Shown piece after piece: positions 28,948-42,182 of a DNA stretch of 64,000 nucleotides (the stretch's first letter is position 1; each line of letters starts with the position of its first letter). Made by a program: the position numbers and the translations under genes. The notes beneath the pieces are model-generated. The model saw nothing but the letters and a program-made list of their open reading frames with translations. It was not told the origin of the DNA and ran no database searches. Source of the DNA: Pseudomonas putida (GTDB lineage Bacteria > Pseudomonadota > Gammaproteobacteria > Pseudomonadales > Pseudomonadaceae); NCBI GenBank assembly GCA_041071465.1, contig CP163498.1, positions 372,001 to 436,000 on the forward strand, in the 5' to 3' direction.

Positions 28948-28961
28948 TACAAAGTCTCTCT

Positions 28962-30309
28962 TCAAGGTTGGCGTTGGAACGGATACACCGAGCCCAACTT
29001 CAGGATGGGTCAATTCGTCCAGTGCCGTACGGCATTCCACCAGCAATTGCGGGTCGGCCAGGTCTGCTTCGCCAAGGCGATCGCGGTAATGCCTGTCGAC
29101 CCACTGCAGCAGCGTGTCATACAGCGAGGCCGTCATGATAACGCCTTGATTGACCGCTACCAGTTCCGTTTCCTTCAAAGCCACGCGCAAACGCAGGCAG
29201 GCCGGGCCACCGCCGTTCTGCATGCTCTGCTTGAGGTCGAATATCTTGACCTCATTCACCGGGCCGCCCTGGCTGGTCAACTGGCCCAGGTAGGCCCAGA
29301 CCCGCTCGTTGTTGCGGCACTCTTCCGGCACCACCAGCAGCATGGAACCATCGTCGCGGCTTAGCAGCTGGCTGTTGAACAGGTAGGAACGCACCGCGTC
29401 CTCAACCGTCACCGCTGCCCGTGGCACGCAGATGGCCTGGAAGTTGCCACCCTTGCTGGCCAGTTTAGCTCGCAGCTGGCCAAGCACTGCGTCAGTCTCG
29501 AGGAACGCGTCCTCGTGGTAGAACAGCACTTCGCCGTTACCCACCGAAATCACATCATTGTGGAACACACCCTGGTCAATCACCGCCGGGTTCTGTTGAG
29601 CGTAGACCACGCCGTCATCGCTCAGGCCGTGCAGCCGAGCCACGGCCTGAGAGGCCTCCAGGGTTTGCCGCGCCGGGTACTTCTGCGGCGCCGGGTAACG
29701 GCTGTCGAAGGCACTGCGGCCGTATACGAAGAACTCCACACCCGCCTCGCCATAGGCACTGCAGAAGCGCGTGTGGTTGGCCGCGCCCTCGTCACCGAAC
29801 TGTGCCACGGCAGGCAGCGCCGGGTGGTGGGCAAAGTGTTTCTCGTTGTTGAACATGGCGCCCAGCACCCGGCTGGTGGTCGGATGCTCGATGCTGCGGT
29901 GGTATTTGCAGTTGAGGTTGGCGGCAGTGAAGTGCACGCGGCCGTCCGCAGTGTCGGCACTGGGGCTTACGGTTGCGGCGTTGGCCACCCACATGCTCGA
30001 AGCCGAGCAACTGGCCACCAGCAGCGGCATGGCATCGGCGGCGGCGCGCTGGATGACTTCGGCATCACTGCCGCTGAACCCCAGGCGGCGCAGCGCGGCC
30101 ACATCCGGGCGCTCCTGCGGCGCCAGCACACCTTGCTTGAAGCCCATGTCGGCCAGCGCTTTCATCTTCGCCAGGCCCTGGCGCGCCGCCTCACGCGGGT
30201 TGGACCCCTGCTGGCTGTTGCTCTGCGAAGCCACGTTGCCGTAGGACAGGCCGCCATAGTTGTGGGTTGGCCCCACCAGGCCATCAAAATTCACTTCATA
30301 GGATTTCAT
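28962..30309 (-). CDS. astB: N-succinylarginine dihydrolase AstB (3' end frameshifted in this sequence)
   Basis: AstB hydrolyses N2-succinylarginine to succinylornithine, ammonia and CO2. The start [20 protein letters not shown], the [14 protein letters not shown] and [21 protein letters not shown] stretches and [13 protein letters not shown] are typical. Near the end, after DELT, the frame is shifted. One frame runs on into the 96-aa gene, while the other gives [14 protein letters not shown] and a stop at 28962, the expected AstB C-terminus. The span (1348 bases) is two short of 449 codons plus stop. A two-base loss (or one-base gain) near 29005-29010 is inferred. Confidence 0.9.
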
Positions 30310-30332
30310 CGGCTAGGCTCCGTGACCTGTTG

Positions 30333-31796
<1,464 letters not shown>

Positions 31797-32825
31797 TTAC
31801 TGGGCCTCCCGGCTAGCCGACAGCGGCACGGCGCGCACATTGTCGCCAGCGCCCATGCGCAGGCGCTTGGCGGTCAGCGGGTCGACCACCAGGGTGCCGG
31901 CGGCCAGCCGCGCAGGTGCAGCCGTGATGCGGCAGTCGTCGCGCTTGCGGTTGTGGATGATGAAAGGGGTGGCGTCATCGCCTGGCGTCCCTACCGCCAG
32001 CACCAGGGTCTGGCTCTCGCGCACGGCGCGGATCTTGGCGGTGTCGCATTCGATGGCCGGGCCTGCATCGAAGATATCGACGTAGCCCTGGTAGTTGAAG
32101 CCCTCCTGCTTGAGCATCGCCAACGCCGGCTCGGTGTCTTTGTGCACGCGGCCGATCACGTTGCGCGCTGCCTCGGACAGGAAGCAGGTATACAGCGGGA
32201 ACTTGGGCATCAGTTCGGCAATGAACGACTTGTTGCCCACCCCCGTCAGGTAGTCGGCCTGGCTGAACTCCATCTTGAAGAAGTGCCGGCCCAGGCTTTC
32301 CCAGAAGGGTGAACGGCCCTGTTCGTCAGACATACCGCGCATTTCGGCAATGATCTTCTTGCCGAACAGCTCAGGGAACTCGGCAATGAACAGCATACGT
32401 GCGCGCGATAGCAGGCGGCCATTGAGGCCGGAGCGGTAGTCGCTGCGCAGGAACAGCGAGCACAGCTCGGAATTGCCGGTCAGGTCGTTGGCCAGGAACA
32501 GCGTCGGGATTTCGCGGTAGATCTTCAGTTCCTGCGAGGCACTGACCGTCAGGCCGACCCGGTAGTTGTACCAGGGTTCGCGCAGGCCTACGGCACCGGC
32601 AATGGCACTGATGCCCACCACCAGGCCTTCGTCGTTTTCCAGCACGAACAGGTAGTCGGTGTCGCCACGCTCCGCTTCGCCGCGGAAGCTTTTTTCCGCC
32701 CAGCCAACGCGATGCCCCAGGCGTTCTTCGTTGGCCGGCAGCGTGGTCAGCCCGGTGGTGCCGGTGCTGCGTGCCAATTCGATCAACGCAGGCAAATCGC
32801 TGCTGCGTACAGGACGAACGATCAT
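31797..32825 (-). CDS. aruG: Arginine/ornithine N-succinyltransferase, beta-type subunit (AruG)
   Basis: With AruF it transfers succinyl from succinyl-CoA to arginine or ornithine, the first step of the pathway. The 342-residue protein opens MIVRPVRSSDLPALIELAR and shows the AstA-family features AIAGAVGLREPWYNYRVG, HASQEL-like spacing (VSASQELKIYREIPTLFL), NDLTGNSELCSLFL, and GYVDIFDAGPAIECD near residue 235. It is about 30-40% similar by eye to AruF upstream. AruG/AruF naming follows P. aeruginosa gene order (aruF first). Confidence 0.92.
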   Translation of the reverse strand: MIVRPVRSSDLPALIELARSTGTTGLTTLPANEERLGHRVGWAEKSFRGEAERGDTDYLFVLENDEGLVVGISAIAGAVGLREPWYNYRVGLTVSASQELKIYREIPTLFLANDLTGNSELCSLFLRSDYRSGLNGRLLSRARMLFIAEFPELFGKKIIAEMRGMSDEQGRSPFWESLGRHFFKMEFSQADYLTGVGNKSFIAELMPKFPLYTCFLSEAARNVIGRVHKDTEPALAMLKQEGFNYQGYVDIFDAGPAIECDTAKIRAVRESQTLVLAVGTPGDDATPFIIHNRKRDDCRITAAPARLAAGTLVVDPLTAKRLRMGAGDNVRAVPLSASREAQ

Positions 32826-32903
32826 GCTATCTCCTTGTGCGGCGGCATCTGCCGGCGCGAAACTCTGCTAACGCATCAATCCCGAAACGTCTGTTGCCAG
32901 ACC

Positions 32904-33923
32904 TCAGACCGCGACCAGGCGCACGCTGGCGCCCTCGCCCACGCCCAGCGCGTCGGCTGCAGCCACGCTCAGGCTGACCGGCTTGCCGGGCACCCAGTCG
33001 AGGTCCAGCAGCACTGCGCGGTAGTCCTGCAACTGGCCGTTGCACACCAGGTACGGGCGCCCGCCCTTGATCGGGGCATCTTCGATTTTCACCGGTGCCA
33101 CCCGGCTCTGGGCGATCGAGCGAATACCCGAGGTGCGCGCGTGCAAGGTCGGGCCGCCGTCGAAAATGTCGATGTAGTGCTCGGTCTCGAAGCCTTCACG
33201 CATGAGGATGTCGAAGGTGATTTGCGCGCGCGGGTGCACCTGGCCCATGGCTTCCTGCGCCAGGTCAGGCAGCAGCGGCACGTAGATTGGGTAGTGCGGC
33301 ATCAGCTCGGCGAGGAAGGTACGGCTCTTGAGCCCGCACAGGCGTTCGGCGTGGGCATAGTTGAGGTCGAAGAAATTGCGGCCGATGGCATCCCAGAACG
33401 GCGATTCGCCCTGTTCGTCGCTGTAACCGACGATTTCGGTTACCACCGAGTCGGCGAAGCGTTCCGGGTGCGCGGCCATGAACAGCAGGCGACCGCGCGA
33501 GTTGAGCTCGGCCCAGCCACTGTTCACCAACTCCGGCAACACATAGAAGCTGGTCAACAAGCTGTTGCCGGTCAAATCGTGGCACAGCGACAGCACGTGG
33601 ATCTTGTTGTGGATCTTCAGCTCGCGCGAGGCGTGCACGAAGGTCTCGTTACGAAAGCTGTAGAACGGCTCGGAGTAGCCGGCCGAAGCGACGATGGCCG
33701 AACAGCCGACCAGCTTCCCGGTGTTACTGTCTTCGAGCACGAAAAAGTAGCTTTCTTCACCGTTGAAGCTGACCTCGGCGGCGAAGGATGTCTCGGAGGC
33801 GGCAATCTTGTCGCCCAGGCGAGCAGTGTCGTCCGGCAGCGAGGTGACACCAATGGGGCTGTCTGCAGCCATGCGCTGCACTTCGTTCAGATCAGCCATT
33901 TGCGCGGGGCGCATCACCAGCAT
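32904..33923 (-). CDS. aruF: Arginine/ornithine N-succinyltransferase, alpha-type subunit (AruF)
   Basis: The 339-residue partner of AruG. It starts MLVMRPAQMADLNEVQRMAA and has the same ordered motifs as its paralogue (FLSLCHDLTGN-type: HVLSLCHDLTGNSLLTSFYV; SDEQGESPFWDAIGRNFFDL; HYIDIFDGGPTLHART). The two genes are a tandem duplication that forms a heteromer in Pseudomonas. It lies between aruC and aruG on the same strand, with gaps of 135 and 78 bases. Confidence 0.92.
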   Translation of the reverse strand: MLVMRPAQMADLNEVQRMAADSPIGVTSLPDDTARLGDKIAASETSFAAEVSFNGEESYFFVLEDSNTGKLVGCSAIVASAGYSEPFYSFRNETFVHASRELKIHNKIHVLSLCHDLTGNSLLTSFYVLPELVNSGWAELNSRGRLLFMAAHPERFADSVVTEIVGYSDEQGESPFWDAIGRNFFDLNYAHAERLCGLKSRTFLAELMPHYPIYVPLLPDLAQEAMGQVHPRAQITFDILMREGFETEHYIDIFDGGPTLHARTSGIRSIAQSRVAPVKIEDAPIKGGRPYLVCNGQLQDYRAVLLDLDWVPGKPVSLSVAAADALGVGEGASVRLVAV

Positions 33924-34058
33924 GGTGTCACTCCTTTGGAATACGGGCCGCTGACGGCGGCACGGATAAACGGCAGGCGCTTGGGCACCTGCACTGGAAT
34001 CGGGTATCGCCGGCCCGGTTCAGCCATGGCTGGGACCGGCGAGAGGACCGCAGGCGGG

Positions 34059-35424
<1,366 letters not shown>

Positions 35425-35583
35425 AACACTGTCGCAATCGCGCAGTGTACGGGAGAGGGGGCTGGGTGAACGGGTGTTCACATAGGTTTGTGAGGGGCAG
35501 GATGTCCGGCGATGTTCGTCTGGCGCCTGTGAGATCGAGCGCTGCCTTCACCCCCAAGCCATACGCCCGGAATCCCCGAAAGA

Positions 35584-36563
35584 TCAGCCTTTTTCGGCAG
35601 GCGCCGAACTCAGCTCGAACGGGCTGCTGCTGCGCCGCTGGTTACGGTCTTCCCGTGGCGTTGCACCAAAGAAGTTGCGATAGGCGCTGGAAAAATGCGG
35701 CCCCGAAGAGAAGCCACAAGACAACCCGATCTGAATGATCGACTTGCTGGTCTGCATCAGCATTTGCCGCGCCTTGTTCAGCCGCAGCTCCAAATAGTAC
35801 TGGCTGGGCACGCGGTTCAGGTACTGCTTGAAAATGCGCTCCAACTGCCGACGCGACACGCAAACATGCTGGGCAATTTCGTCGGTGGTCAGCGGCTCTT
35901 CGATGTTGGCTTCCATCAGCAGCACTGCCTGAGTCAACTTGGGATGGCTGGACCCAGGCGGTTCTGCAGCGGAATTCGCTGGCGCTCGCCACCCTCGCGA
36001 ATGCGCTCGACCACCAGCTCTTCCGACACCGCCCCGGCCAGTTCCGCCCCGTGATCGCGCGCCAGCACCGCCAACAGCAGGTCAGTCACGGCCATGCCGC
36101 CGCAGGCGCTCAGGCGGTCACGATCCCAATCGAACAAGTGGCTGGTGGCGATCACTTTAGGGAAGCGTTCGGCAAAATCATCTTGCCAGCGCCAGTGCAC
36201 CGCAGCGCGGTAGCCATCGAGCAGCCCCAGCATTGCCAAGGGATACACCCCGGCAGACAGGCTGCCAATCATGCAGCCACTGCGCGCCAGCTGCTTGAGC
36301 GCCGCCGACAAGGCAGCCCCCATCGCCGCAGGCGGCTCGTCAGCCAGCAGAAACAGCTTGTGGCAGCCCTCCAGGCGGCCGGTCCACGGCTCGCCTGGTA
36401 GACGCCAGGCGCCATCCTGCGCGGGTTCAGCTTGCAGGAAAGACAACTCGTAGATCACATCCGGATGCACCCGCTGCGCCACCTGCAACACTTCCTCGGC
36501 CAGCGCCAGGGTCAAAGGCCTGGTGCTGGGCCAGATGAGAAAACCGATTCGCTGGGTGGTCAT
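35584..36563 (-). CDS. argR: ArgR, AraC-family arginine regulator (frameshifted in this sequence)
   Basis: ArgR activates aot and aru genes and represses arginine synthesis in response to arginine in Pseudomonas. The first 200 residues form a DJ-1/PfpI-like glutaminase-amidotransferase-type domain (RIGFLIWPSTRPLTLALAEE; SGCMIGSLSAGVYPLAMLGL; SACGGMAVTDLLLAVLARDH). The C-terminal AraC domain has LTTDEIAQHVCVSRRQLERI and GLSCGFSSGPHFSSAYRNFF. As written the protein is split: frame 1 stops after QNRLGPAIPS, and the AraC part continues in another frame. Inserting one base near 35948 gives RLGSSHPKLTQAVLLME and a continuous protein of about 326 residues. This is a likely indel error. Confidence 0.9.
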
Positions 36564-36661
36564 AGGGTGCGGTCCGAAACCTGAGGTCGTTCGAGTCTGT
36601 GCGCCGGGTCAGGCTGCGCTTGCCGCGCAGCATGCCCTATTCTGGTGCAAAAATGCAGCTT

Positions 36662-37426
36662 TTACTTCAGGCTGCCGGAGAGGAACTGCTTCAGGCGCTC
36701 CGACTGCGGGTTGGCCAACACTTCACGCGGGCAGCCGGTTTCTTCCACCAGGCCTTTGTGCAGGAACACCAGCTGGTTGGACACCTCTCGAGCAAAACCC
36801 ATTTCGTGGGTCACCACCACCATGGTCCGGCCTTCCTGGGCCAGCGCCTGCATCACTTTGAGCACATCACCTACCAGCTCGGGGTCGAGCGCCGAGGTCG
36901 GCTCGTCGAACAGCATAACCTCCGGCTCCATCGCCAGCGCCCGGGCAATTGCCACACGTTGTTGCTCACCACCCGACATATGCCCAGGGAAAGCATCCTT
37001 GCGGTGAGCGACACCGACCTTGGCCAGGTAGTGCTCGGCCTTCTCCAGCGCCTCCTTGCGGCTCACGCCCAGCACGTGCACTGGGGCTTCGATGATGTTC
37101 TCCAGCGCGGTCATGTGCGACCACAGGTTGAAGTGCTGAAACACCATCGAAAGGCGCGAACGCATGCGCTGCAACTGACGCGGGTCGGCAGCCTTCAGCG
37201 CGCCGTCCTTGCCGGCGACCAGCTTGAGCTCTTCGTTGTTGAGCAGGATCTTGCCGGCGTGCGGCTGCTCCAGCAGGTTGATGCAGCGCAGGAAGGTCGA
37301 CTTGCCTGATCCGCTGGAGCCGATGATGCTGATAACGTCGCCGGCCTTGGCCGCCAGAGAAACGCCCTTGAGCACTTCGTGGCTACCGTAGCGCTTGTGC
37401 AGGTCTTGGACTTCGAGTTTGTACAT
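36662..37426 (-). CDS. aotP: Arginine/ornithine ABC transporter ATP-binding protein AotP
   Basis: ATPase of the arginine/ornithine importer. The 254-residue HisP-type protein has Walker A IIGSSGSGKSTFLRCI (about residues 38-53), signature MSGGEQQRVAIARALAMEPE and Walker B VMLFDEPTSALDPE, then a switch His in VVVTHEMGFAREV. I chose the ATG giving MYKLEVQDL; an upstream in-frame start (MRIDS) adds five residues. It is the last transporter gene, 98 bases before argR. Confidence 0.93.
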   Translation of the reverse strand: MYKLEVQDLHKRYGSHEVLKGVSLAAKAGDVISIIGSSGSGKSTFLRCINLLEQPHAGKILLNNEELKLVAGKDGALKAADPRQLQRMRSRLSMVFQHFNLWSHMTALENIIEAPVHVLGVSRKEALEKAEHYLAKVGVAHRKDAFPGHMSGGEQQRVAIARALAMEPEVMLFDEPTSALDPELVGDVLKVMQALAQEGRTMVVVTHEMGFAREVSNQLVFLHKGLVEETGCPREVLANPQSERLKQFLSGSLK

Positions 37427-37448
37427 GCTGTCGATTCTCACAAAGCGG

Positions 37449-38147
37449 TCAGTGCTTGCGCGGCGCCAGGTAGCCGAGCCAGCGGCGTTCGGCCATCTTG
37501 AACAGGCGCACCAGGATGAAGGTCAGGCACAGGTAGAACACGCCCGCCGTGATATAGGCCTCGAAAGGCAGGTAGTACTGGGCATTGACCGTGCGTGCGG
37601 CACCGGTGATGTCGATCAGGGTAACGATCGACGCCAGGCTGGTGGTCTGCAGCATCATGATCACTTCGTTGCTGTACTGCGGCAGCGCCCGGCGCAGGGC
37701 GGACGGCAGCAGGATGCGGCGGTACATCTTCATGCGCGACATGCCCATGGCCTTGGCCGCCTCGATCTCGCCGTGCGGCGTGGCCTTGAGGCTACCGGCG
37801 ATGATTTCGGCGGTGTAGGCACTGGTATTGATGCCGAACGCCAGGCAGGCGCAGAAGGTGGCACTGGACAGCAACGGCCAGAAAATACTTTCGCGCACGG
37901 CCTCGAACTGAGCCAGGCCGTAATAGATCAGGAACAACTGCACCAGCATCGGCGTGCCGCGGATCACGTAGGTGTACAGCCATGCAGCCAGGTTGACCAC
38001 AGGCTGTTTGGATACCCGCATCAGGCCCAGTGGAATAGCCGCCAGCAGGCCGAAGAACAGCGAGATCGCCAGCAGCTTGAGGGTGGTCAGCAGCCCGCCG
38101 AAATACAGCGGCAATGCCTCCCAGACCACGTTGTAGTCAAAGATCAT
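37449..38147 (-). CDS. aotM: Arginine/ornithine ABC transporter permease AotM
   Basis: A 232-residue inner-membrane permease of the HisM type with about five membrane segments. It carries the ATPase-coupling EAA motif (EIEAAKAMGMSRMKMYRRIL) around residue 150 and the N-terminal GLLTTLKLLAISLFFGL signature of polar amino acid permeases. Its start overlaps the aotQ stop by four bases (ATGA), showing coupling. Confidence 0.92.
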   Translation of the reverse strand: MIFDYNVVWEALPLYFGGLLTTLKLLAISLFFGLLAAIPLGLMRVSKQPVVNLAAWLYTYVIRGTPMLVQLFLIYYGLAQFEAVRESIFWPLLSSATFCACLAFGINTSAYTAEIIAGSLKATPHGEIEAAKAMGMSRMKMYRRILLPSALRRALPQYSNEVIMMLQTTSLASIVTLIDITGAARTVNAQYYLPFEAYITAGVFYLCLTFILVRLFKMAERRWLGYLAPRKH

Positions 38148-38833
38148 AGTTCAGCCACCTTGACGCCTACCGAGTAGCGGCGCTCCAGATACTTCAGGGC
38201 CAGCAGCGAGACACTGGTCAGCACCAGGTACAGGGCCGCCACCGCCAGGAAGAAGGTGAACGGCTCGCGGGTGGCATCCGCCGCCTGCTTGGCCTTGAAC
38301 ATCATGTCCTGCAAACCGACCACCGAGATCAGCGCGGTAGCCTTGGTCAGTACCAGCCAATTGTTGGTGAAGCCAGGGATCGCCAGGCGAATCATTTGCG
38401 GCACCTGGATGCGGAAAAATACCTGACGATTGCTCATGCCATAGGCCACGCCCGCTTCGGCCTGGCCCTTGGGAATACCCAGGAACGCGCCGCGGAATGT
38501 TTCCGACAGATAGGCGCCAAAGATGAAGCCCAGCGTACCGATACCTGCAATCAGCGGGTTCAGGTCGATGTAGTCTTCGTAGCCGAGCAGCGGCGCCACC
38601 CGGTTGATGATGTCTTGCCCGCCGTAGAAGATCAGCAGGATCAGGACCAGGTCCGGAATGCCACGGATCACCGTGGAATACAGATCGCCCAGCCAGGCCA
38701 GCCAGCGCACCGGCGACAAGCGCAGCGCTACGCCGATCAGGCCGAGCACGATGGCCAGGGCCATCGACGACAGGGCGAGCTGCAGCGTCAGCCACGCCCC
38801 GTCGAGGATGACTGCCCCGTAGCCTTTCAACAT
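38144..38833 (-). CDS. aotQ: Arginine/ornithine ABC transporter permease AotQ
   Basis: A 229-residue HisQ-type permease partnering AotM. It opens MLKGYGAVILDGAWLTLQLA and carries the EAA loop (QAEAGVAYGMSNRQVFFRIQ). About five hydrophobic segments are visible. It is encoded between the binding protein and aotM, with a four-base overlap with aotM. The aotO gene known between aotM and aotP in P. aeruginosa is absent here. Confidence 0.92.
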   Translation of the reverse strand: MLKGYGAVILDGAWLTLQLALSSMALAIVLGLIGVALRLSPVRWLAWLGDLYSTVIRGIPDLVLILLIFYGGQDIINRVAPLLGYEDYIDLNPLIAGIGTLGFIFGAYLSETFRGAFLGIPKGQAEAGVAYGMSNRQVFFRIQVPQMIRLAIPGFTNNWLVLTKATALISVVGLQDMMFKAKQAADATREPFTFFLAVAALYLVLTSVSLLALKYLERRYSVGVKVAEL

Positions 38834-38921
38834 GATGAGGTCCTCGACCTAGAGAATGAAAAATGGTGCAAACCTCAGAGCCTCTGCTGTTTGCACCATT
38901 GCACAGGTGAAACCCGACGTC

Positions 38922-39707
38922 TTAGTTCGAGTCTGGACCGTAGATGTCGAAGTTGAAGTACTTCTTCTCGATTTCTTTGTACTTGCCGTTTGCACGGATG
39001 GCGTCGATCGCCGCGTTGATACGATCGACGTTGGCCTTGTCGCCCTTGCGCACGGCGATGCCGATGCCGTCACCAAAGTACTTGGCGTCGGTGAAGGCCG
39101 GGCCTACGAAGGCGAAGCCCTTGCCGGCGTCGGTCTTGAGGAAACCGTCTTCCAGCAGGGTGGCATCGGCCACGGTACCGTCGAGACGACCAGCCGCCAC
39201 ATCGAGGTAGATTTCGTTCTGGGTGCCGTAAGGCACGACGGTGGCACCTTTGGCGCCCAGCACTTCCTTGGCGAAGCGATCGTGGATCGAGCCGCGTTGC
39301 ACGCCAATCTTCTTGCCTTTGAGTTCATCCAGGCTGTCGCTGACAGTGGTGCCGTCCTTCATGACCAGGCGCGCCGGGGTCAGGTAGTAGCGCTTGGTGA
39401 AGTCAACCGATTTCTTGCGGTCATCGGTGATCGACATGGACGACAGGATGGCGTCGATCTTGCGTACTTTCAGCGCCGGGATCAGGCCGTCGAACTCCTG
39501 CTCGACCCAGGTGCACTTGGCTTTCATCTCTTCGCACAGGGCGTTGCCGATGTCGTAGTCAAAACCTGCGATGCTGCCGTCAGGTTGCTTGAAGGCGAAG
39601 GGTGGGTAGGCGGCTTCGATGCCGATTTTCAGCGGTTTTTCATCGGCCTGCGACACCAGGGAAAACACAGACAGCGCCAGGGCGCCAAGCAGTGCGAGCT
39701 TCTTCAT
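38922..39707 (-). CDS. aotJ: Periplasmic arginine/ornithine-binding protein AotJ
   Basis: The substrate receptor for the AotQMP importer. The 261-residue protein has a signal peptide ([21 protein letters not shown], given here only as an N-terminal K-K, hydrophobic core and SQA cleavage site). The solute-binding family 3 motif is [20 protein letters not shown], with a disulfide-suited Cys pair, followed by [19 protein letters not shown] and [15 protein letters not shown]. It is first in aotJQMP-argR, and an ArgR-type site lies about 150 bases upstream. Confidence 0.93.
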   Translation of the reverse strand: MKKLALLGALALSVFSLVSQADEKPLKIGIEAAYPPFAFKQPDGSIAGFDYDIGNALCEEMKAKCTWVEQEFDGLIPALKVRKIDAILSSMSITDDRKKSVDFTKRYYLTPARLVMKDGTTVSDSLDELKGKKIGVQRGSIHDRFAKEVLGAKGATVVPYGTQNEIYLDVAAGRLDGTVADATLLEDGFLKTDAGKGFAFVGPAFTDAKYFGDGIGIAVRKGDKANVDRINAAIDAIRANGKYKEIEKKYFNFDIYGPDSN

Positions 39708-40138
39708 CAGGTAACTCCATCGGTACGGGGCAATACAAGGCAGGTAACGGCTGCCCGATATGCGAATGAGTACAACGCGAGCCGCGCAGGGTTCGACCAA
39801 GGCCGCATACCACGAGCGAGTGAGTGGCATTTTAACGACAGCCCGGTAGTCGATATTTCTTCAAAGCGACAACTACTTACAGAAGCGCCTGAAACCGCTG
39901 CGGGCGATGTTGACAGCCATTGCAAATTATGCAAAAGCGCAAGAAATAGAACCTTTAGACCTAGCAATTCCTGGGCCTATTATTGGCAAAGCCTTGTACT
40001 ACGGCAAGTGTAGCGTGCTGTGTTGCACAAAATGGCTACTGGAATGCACCGAAATGGCCCGGATTTGTTTCCTGGCGCCCGAACCTGTGCGGAAACGGTG
40101 ACAGAAGAGTTACCGATGAATGTCGGGTAACAGTAAAG
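39708..40138 (-). promoter_or_regulatory. aotJ upstream region with an ArgR-type site at 39856-39871
   Basis: About 430 bases, AT-richer, without a gene. On the minus strand TGTCGC-N8-AA occurs exactly at 39871-39856, followed 27 bases downstream by TGTCGT. This pair resembles the sites before aruC and suggests ArgR control of the aot operon. A weak sigma-54-like element (GG-N10-GC at 39977-39964) is also present but poorly matching at -24. Confidence 0.6.
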
Positions 40139-40170
40139 CAAAAACCCCGCCGGTTGCCCGGGCGGGGTTC
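40139..40170 (-). terminator. Terminator of acsA
   Basis: Stem AACCCCGCC / GGCGGGGTT flanked on the minus strand by TTTTTGC, about 50 bases past the acsA stop. A short REP-like fragment (tgtaggagcggc) follows at 40191. Confidence 0.75.
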
Positions 40171-40220
40171 TCTGATGCCTGCACACCCCCTGTAGGAGCG
40201 GCCCGCGCTCTGCCTTGATA

Positions 40221-42182
40221 TCAGGCCGAAGCCAGGTTCATCGCCTTGTGAGTATCGATCAGGTGCTGCACTACGCCAGGGTCGGCCAGGGTCGAAATAT
40301 CGCCCAAGGCATCGTACTCACCGGTGGCGATCTTGCGCAGGATACGGCGCATGATCTTGCCCGAGCGAGTCTTCGGCAACCCAGGCGCCCACTGGATCAC
40401 ATCCGGCGAAGCGATCGGGCCGATTTCCTTGCGCACCCAGTTCTTCAGCTCCAGACGCAATTGCTCGCTGGCCTCGATACCGGCATTGAGGGTGACATAG
40501 ACATAGATGCCCTGCCCCTTGATGTCGTGCGGCACGCCAACCACTGCGGCCTCGGCAACCTTCGCATGCGCGACCATGGCACTTTCGATCTCGGCAGTGC
40601 CCATGCGGTGGCCGGAGACGTTGAGCACGTCGTCCACACGGCCGGTGATCCAGTAGTAGCCATCCTCGTCACGGCGCGCACCGTCGCCGGTGAAGTACAT
40701 GCCACGGAAGGTCTTGAAGTAGGTGTCGACGAAGCGGTCGTGGTCGCCGTACAGCGAACGCGACTGGCCCGGCCAGGAGTCCAGGATAACCAGGTTACCT
40801 TCGGTGGCACCTTCGATCAGGTTGCCCAGGTTATCAACCAATGCCGGCACCACGCCAAAGAACGGACGGGTTGCCGACCCGGGTTTCAAGCCCGTGGCGC
40901 CAGGCAGCGGGCTGATCAGGATGCCACCGGTTTCAGTCTGCCACCAGGTGTCGACGATCGGGCAACGCTCCTTGCCTACGGTCTTGTAGTACCAGTTCCA
41001 GGCTTCTGGGTTGATCGGCTCACCCACCGAACCCAGAAGGCGCAGGCTGGAGCCGTCTGCTCCCTCTACAGCCGCTTGCCCTTCGGCCATCATGGCGCGG
41101 ATGGCAGTTGGCGCGGTGTAGAGGATGTTGACCTTGTGTTTGTCGACGATCTTCGACACGCGGGTGATGTCCGGGTAGTTAGGCACGCCCTCGAACAGCA
41201 AGGTAGTGGCGCCGTTGGCCAGCGGGCCGTAGACGATGTAGCTGTGGCCGGTGACCCAACCGACGTCGGCGGTGCACCAGTACACCTCGCCCGGGCGGTA
41301 GTCGAAAACGCGCTCATGGGTCAGTGCCGCGTACACGAGGTAACCGCCGGTGGTGTGCAGCACGCCCTTCGGCTTGCCGGTGGAGCCGGAGGTATAAAGG
41401 ATGAACAGCGCTTCTTCGGCACCCATCTCTTTCGGCGCGCAGTGGCTGGAAGCCACTTTCATCAGGTCTTCGTACCAGATGTCGCGGTGTTGGTGCCAGG
41501 CAATGTCGCCACCGGTGCGCTTGCACACGATGATTTTCTGCACACTGCTGGTTTCAGGGTTGGTCAGTGCCAGGTCGACGTTGGCCTTGAGTGGGGTACG
41601 ACGGCCGCCACGCACGCCTTCATCGGCGGTGATCACCACCTTGGACTTGCAGTCGATGATACGGCCGGCCAGCGCCTCGGGCGAGAAACCGCCAAACACC
41701 ACCGAATGAATCGCACCGATACGGGCACAGGCCAGCATGGCAACCACAGCCTCGGGGATCATTGGCATATAGATGGTGACTACGTCACCCCGGTGCACGT
41801 CCTGGCCGCGCAGGGCGTTGGCGAACTTGCAGACCTGCTCGTGCAGTTCGCGGTAGGTGATGTTGCGGTGTTCGGAAGGGTCGTCGCCTTCCCAGATGAT
41901 GGCCAACTGGTCGCCGCGCTCTTCAAGGTGGCGGTCCAGGCAGTTGGAGGAAACGTTCAGAGTGCCGTCGGCGAACCATTTGATATCGACATGGTGGTCG
42001 TCGAAGGAGGTCTGCTTGACCTTGGTGAACGGCTTGATCCAGTCGATGCGCTGGGCCTGCTCGCGCCAGAAGCCGTCCGGGTTGATCACCGACTGCTGGT
42101 ACATGGCCTTGTAGGTGGCCTCGTCGGTCAGGGTAGTGGCCGCAACCTCGGGACGAACGGGATACAGTGGAGCCGCACTCAT
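40221..42182 (-). CDS. acsA: Acetyl-CoA synthetase
   Basis: Acs activates acetate to acetyl-CoA with ATP and CoA through acetyl-AMP. The 653-residue length is typical. Motifs are the P-loop-like [20 protein letters not shown] near residue 265 and the [16 protein letters not shown] adenylate-binding core. Also present are [20 protein letters not shown] and the C-terminal [17 protein letters not shown], whose Lys is the usual regulatory acetylation site. I chose the ATG giving [11 protein letters not shown] with a GAGGTAA site. An AAAAACAA (AANAANAA) motif lies 23 bases upstream, consistent with Crc/Hfq control. Confidence 0.96.
   Translation of the reverse strand: MSAAPLYPVRPEVAATTLTDEATYKAMYQQSVINPDGFWREQAQRIDWIKPFTKVKQTSFDDHHVDIKWFADGTLNVSSNCLDRHLEERGDQLAIIWEGDDPSEHRNITYRELHEQVCKFANALRGQDVHRGDVVTIYMPMIPEAVVAMLACARIGAIHSVVFGGFSPEALAGRIIDCKSKVVITADEGVRGGRRTPLKANVDLALTNPETSSVQKIIVCKRTGGDIAWHQHRDIWYEDLMKVASSHCAPKEMGAEEALFILYTSGSTGKPKGVLHTTGGYLVYAALTHERVFDYRPGEVYWCTADVGWVTGHSYIVYGPLANGATTLLFEGVPNYPDITRVSKIVDKHKVNILYTAPTAIRAMMAEGQAAVEGADGSSLRLLGSVGEPINPEAWNWYYKTVGKERCPIVDTWWQTETGGILISPLPGATGLKPGSATRPFFGVVPALVDNLGNLIEGATEGNLVILDSWPGQSRSLYGDHDRFVDTYFKTFRGMYFTGDGARRDEDGYYWITGRVDDVLNVSGHRMGTAEIESAMVAHAKVAEAAVVGVPHDIKGQGIYVYVTLNAGIEASEQLRLELKNWVRKEIGPIASPDVIQWAPGLPKTRSGKIMRRILRKIATGEYDALGDISTLADPGVVQHLIDTHKAMNLASA

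Noticed and set aside
28657..30309. Apparent AstB-96aa fusion protein
   Set aside because: The joined frame results from an indel; native stop, spacer and separate ribosome site are visible.
39960..39980. Sigma-54-like GG-N10-GC upstream of aotJ
   Set aside because: Spacing fits, but the -24 bases match poorly and sigma-54 control of aot is not known.
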